From Neorhizobium sp. SHOUNA12A (GTDB lineage Bacteria > Pseudomonadota > Alphaproteobacteria > Rhizobiales > Rhizobiaceae), in assembly GCF_023006505.1 (NCBI RefSeq), contig NZ_JALBGV010000069.1, positions 1 through 33,232 of the forward strand: DNA of 33,232 nucleotides. The letters are read 5' to 3'. Shown here piece after piece: positions 30,767 through 33,232 of the stretch. Made by a program: the position numbers and the translations under genes. Under the pieces are notes generated by a model. It was not told the DNA's origin, searched no databases, and saw only the letters and a list, made by a program, of their open reading frames with translations. Positions within the stretch are counted from its first letter, which is position 1, and every line of letters starts with the position of its first letter.

Positions 30767-31156
30767 TCAGACGAACTGCGACAGGCCCGGAACCGAAGCG
30801 ATGACCGTATCGACCACTTCGTCGCCGGCGTGTTCGCGGGCGACCGCCATGGTTTCCTTGGCAAGGCCGGTGATCTCGCCCATGCCGAGACCTTGGCTCA
30901 TCAGCTGCTGGCCGAGCGCCATGACGCCGCCGCCGAAGCTTGCCATCAGGCCGCCGAGAAGACCGCCGCCGCCCGCACCTTCGCCGTTGAACTTGGCGAC
31001 CAGATCGGAAGCGCCCGGGATCGCCTCGATCATCTTGGCAACCGCGCCGTCATCGGCCTCGCGCTGTAGGAAACCGAGCATCATGCCGATCGCCTTTTCG
31101 GCGACGTCAGGGGCAATGCCGACATTCTCGGCGACGCGGGAAACCAGTTCGTTCAT
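30767..31156 (-). CDS. DUF2267/DUF2780-like protein
   Basis: A 129-residue soluble protein. The N-terminal half (NELVSRVAENVGIAPDVAEK, AIGMMLGFLQREADD) matches helical DUF2267-type repeats; a Gly-rich linker (GEGAGGGGLLGGLMASFGGG) and a second helical part (GMGEITGLAKETMAVAREHA) follow. Function is not established. AGGAGA lies 5 bases before the ATG at 31156; the preceding codon TTG is not needed. It stands between the STAND gene and the HerA-like gene. Confidence 0.7.
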   Translation of the reverse strand: MNELVSRVAENVGIAPDVAEKAIGMMLGFLQREADDGAVAKMIEAIPGASDLVAKFNGEGAGGGGLLGGLMASFGGGVMALGQQLMSQGLGMGEITGLAKETMAVAREHAGDEVVDTVIASVPGLSQFV

Positions 31157-31474
31157 CAATCTCTCCTGAAGGTTTTGACGTTCACGTCAACGTAAAACAA
31201 CCATCCAATAAACTCAAGCCACGGGGGCTTTGCAATTTTCACGGTGGATTCGACGCTCAAGCGTTGTTGCCAGTCCGCTGCGAGCTTATAAAAGCTTTGT
31301 GAGAGCATTGCGATGGACGAATGAAAAGCATCGCAGGCCCGCAAAACGCTCGCCGACCTGAACGGCTCTATCCTTTTGTTTTCATGCGATGCCGGGCGGG
31401 AAACCGCTTCACACTTTTCCTGGAATTGCTATTAAGGACGGATAGCCGCACGAATTTGCAGGGAATGGAACCGA
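31157..31474. other. Intergenic region before the HerA-like gene
   Basis: No convincing gene. A small stem is formed by TGCGATG (31309-31315) and CATCGCA (31329-31335). A possible promoter for the next gene is TTCACA (31408-31413) with TATTAA (31430-31435) after 16 bases, which is only a weak match. Nothing else is recognised. Confidence 0.4.
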
Positions 31475-33046
31475 ATGGACGATACGGGAAAGCTCTTCAT
31501 CGGCGGCAGCCGCAAGCCGGACGATTCGCTCAACAAGGCTGAATATCTGGAGCTGAAGTTTGGCAACCGCCACGGTCTCGTCACCGGCGCCACCGGCACC
31601 GGCAAGACGGTAAGCCTGCAGGTGCTCGCCGAAGGGTTCTCGAAGGCCGGCGTGCCCGTCTTCGCCGCCGACATCAAGGGCGACCTTTCCGGCATCGCCA
31701 TGAAGGGCGAGGCCAAGGATTTTCTCCTGAAGCGCGCCGAGCAGATCGGTTTCCAGGATTACGAGTTCGAACAGTTCCCGGTGATCTTCTGGGATCTATT
31801 CGGTGAAAAGGGCCATCGGGTGCGCACCACCATCGCCGAGATGGGGCCGCTCCTGCTGTCGCGGCTGATGGATGCGTCCGAGCCGCAGGAAGGCGTCATC
31901 AACATCGCCTTCAAGATCGCCGACAAGGCGAACCTGCCGCTGCTCGACCTCAAGGATTTCGCCTCGCTGCTGAACTACATGGCAGACAATGCGGGAGAGC
32001 TGTCTTCCCAGTTCGGGCTGATCTCGAAAACCTCGGTCGCATCGATCCAGCGCGGGCTGCTGGTGCTGGAACAGCAGGGTGCCGAGCACTTCTTCGGCGA
32101 ACCGGCGCTGAAGATTTCAGACATCATGCGCACCAACCCGAACACCGGCTACGGGCAGATTTCGGTGCTTGCCGCCGACAAGCTGATGATGAACCCGAGG
32201 CTTTACGCGACCTTCCTTCTGTGGCTGCTCTCCGAACTGTTCGAGGAACTGCCGGAAGTGGGCGATCCGGAACAGCCGAAGCTGGTATTTTTCTTCGACG
32301 AGGCGCATCTGCTCTTCAACGACGCGCCAAAGGTGCTGACCGAACGCGTCGAACAGGTCGTGCGCCTGATCCGCTCCAAGGGCGTCGGCGTCTATTTCGT
32401 CACCCAGAACCCGCTCGACGTGCCGGAAACCGTGCTCGCCCAGCTCGGCAACCGGGTGCAGCACGCGCTGCGCGCCTATACGCCGCGCGAGCAGAAGGCG
32501 GTGAAGACCGCCGCCGAGACGTTCCGCCCCAATCCGGCTTTCGACTGCGCTACCGCGATCACCAATCTCGGCACCGGCGAGGCGCTGGTCTCGACGCTCG
32601 AAGGCAAGGGTGCGCCTTCGATCGTGGAACGCACGCTGGTGCGTCCGCCATCCGGCCGCATCGGCCCGCTTTCCGACCAGGAACGGCAGGCGGTGATGGA
32701 CAAGAGCCCGGTGCTCGGCCTCTATGACGAGGACCTAGATCGCGAATCCGCCTTCGAAATCCTCGCCGCCCGCGCCAAGCAGGCCGCCGATACCGCTGCG
32801 GCTAGGAAGGCGCAGGACGAGCTGCAGGCCGCCCCGCCGGCCGGTTCGGGCGAGACGACCGGCTGGACCCTGCCGGGCTTCGGTGGCAAGGACGACGACA
32901 ACGACCAGAACCGCGCCCAGCCGCGCCGCTCCGGCTATCAGCGCGAAACGATCATCGAAGCAGCGATGAAGAGCGTGACCCGGACGGTTGCGACCCAGGT
33001 CGGCCGGGCGATCGTGCGCGGGATCTTGGGGAGCTTGAAGCGGTAG
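31475..33046 (+). CDS. HerA-like ATPase, DUF853/YjgR family
   Basis: A 523-residue hexameric-type P-loop ATPase of the HerA/FtsK superfamily. KFGNRHGLVTGATGTGKTVS holds the Walker A (about residues 33-47), KLVFFFDEAHLLF the Walker B, and GVGVYFVTQNPLDVPETVLA the sensor region followed by the QLGNRVQHALRAY block. The C-terminal 100 residues are low complexity (Ala/Gln/Gly-rich) and end in a basic helix. The cellular role of YjgR-type proteins is not settled; DNA translocation is inferred from the superfamily. The ATG is preceded by GGGAATGGAA. Confidence 0.9.
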   Translation: MDDTGKLFIGGSRKPDDSLNKAEYLELKFGNRHGLVTGATGTGKTVSLQVLAEGFSKAGVPVFAADIKGDLSGIAMKGEAKDFLLKRAEQIGFQDYEFEQFPVIFWDLFGEKGHRVRTTIAEMGPLLLSRLMDASEPQEGVINIAFKIADKANLPLLDLKDFASLLNYMADNAGELSSQFGLISKTSVASIQRGLLVLEQQGAEHFFGEPALKISDIMRTNPNTGYGQISVLAADKLMMNPRLYATFLLWLLSELFEELPEVGDPEQPKLVFFFDEAHLLFNDAPKVLTERVEQVVRLIRSKGVGVYFVTQNPLDVPETVLAQLGNRVQHALRAYTPREQKAVKTAAETFRPNPAFDCATAITNLGTGEALVSTLEGKGAPSIVERTLVRPPSGRIGPLSDQERQAVMDKSPVLGLYDEDLDRESAFEILAARAKQAADTAAARKAQDELQAAPPAGSGETTGWTLPGFGGKDDDNDQNRAQPRRSGYQRETIIEAAMKSVTRTVATQVGRAIVRGILGSLKR

Positions 33047-33122
33047 GGGAGCGAGATACGCCTGATGTCGCAAGGGTAGATTGGTCCAGAATACCATCAT
33101 GGACGTTGCTCTTCCGGGTCTA

Positions 33123-33232
33123 CCCCCCTTGTAACTTCCCTTTATCCGCTTTTGGCGATTTACTGCCAGATGCGGTGGCGGATGGGAGACCGAACCTCCC
33201 TTGGGACATCAAGCCCGTGGCAGAGCCTGGGT
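33123..33232 (-). repeat. Right copy of 110-bp terminal inverted repeat
   Basis: Exact reverse complement of 2-111. It begins 76 bases after the HerA-like gene. The final base of the window pairs with base 2, so the repeat runs to the edge and is probably longer in the genome. Confidence 0.85.

Noticed and set aside
31321..31542. 73-residue frame overlapping the start of the HerA-like gene
   Set aside because: No ribosome site, overlaps the true gene start out of frame, and has no recognisable features.

Overview
The window looks like a contig from an alphaproteobacterium of the Rhizobiales, probably Rhizobiaceae (Rhizobium/Agrobacterium/Neorhizobium type). The basis is a GC-rich sequence with short intergenic gaps, a dmeR-dmeF metal efflux operon, a full CtrA-type site (TTAA-N7-TTAAC), and two RIME-like palindromic intergenic repeats. 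No rRNA, tRNA, integrase, transposase or CRISPR array was seen. Both ends carry the same 110-bp sequence in opposite orientation, so the contig probably stops inside a multicopy repeat.

Layout. 0.2-4.2 kb: DUF1697 protein; two small proteins sharing a short motif (one behind a CtrA box); dmeF/dmeR; a metal-type MerR regulator. 3.8-6.1 kb: a TumE/TumA toxin-antitoxin pair, a decayed proline iminopeptidase, a GNAT acetyltransferase behind a candidate ribosome-dependent attenuator, and hicAB. 6.1-10.8 kb: two c-type cytochromes, LysE exporter with a divergent WYL regulator, ThuA-domain protein, metallophosphoesterase. 10.9-12.2 kb: an AT-richer two-gene module with overlapping ATGA (unrecognised protein plus DUF1828-like protein). 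12.2-15.5 kb: sodB, a small exported protein, a TauE/SafE permease, and two RHH/ParE toxin-antitoxin modules in tandem. 15.5-26.8 kb: ilvE-type aminotransferase, tam, alpha/beta hydrolase, ChaC-like cyclotransferase, GST, LysR regulator divergent from an MFS exporter, two aldo/keto reductases, an orphan BrnA-like protein and CorA. 27.1-30.7 kb: a large putative PD-(D/E)XK nuclease-STAND NTPase-repeat protein. 30.8-33.0 kb: DUF2267-like protein and a HerA-like (DUF853/YjgR) ATPase.

Most of the window is ordinary chromosomal metabolism and stress genes with small accessory insertions. The strongest candidates for something new are: (1) the 1,205-codon STAND-type gene, with the nuclease-NTPase-repeat order of antiviral STAND (Avs) proteins, whose 34-residue repeats include a nearly identical 204-bp duplication and one repeat in which the conserved TGG is TGA; (2) a 17-codon leader peptide (Tyr-Phe-Trp run) with mutually exclusive hairpins upstream of the GNAT gene; (3) the AT-richer two-gene module at 10945-12206.

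All family assignments come from reading the translated sequence; no database search was run.
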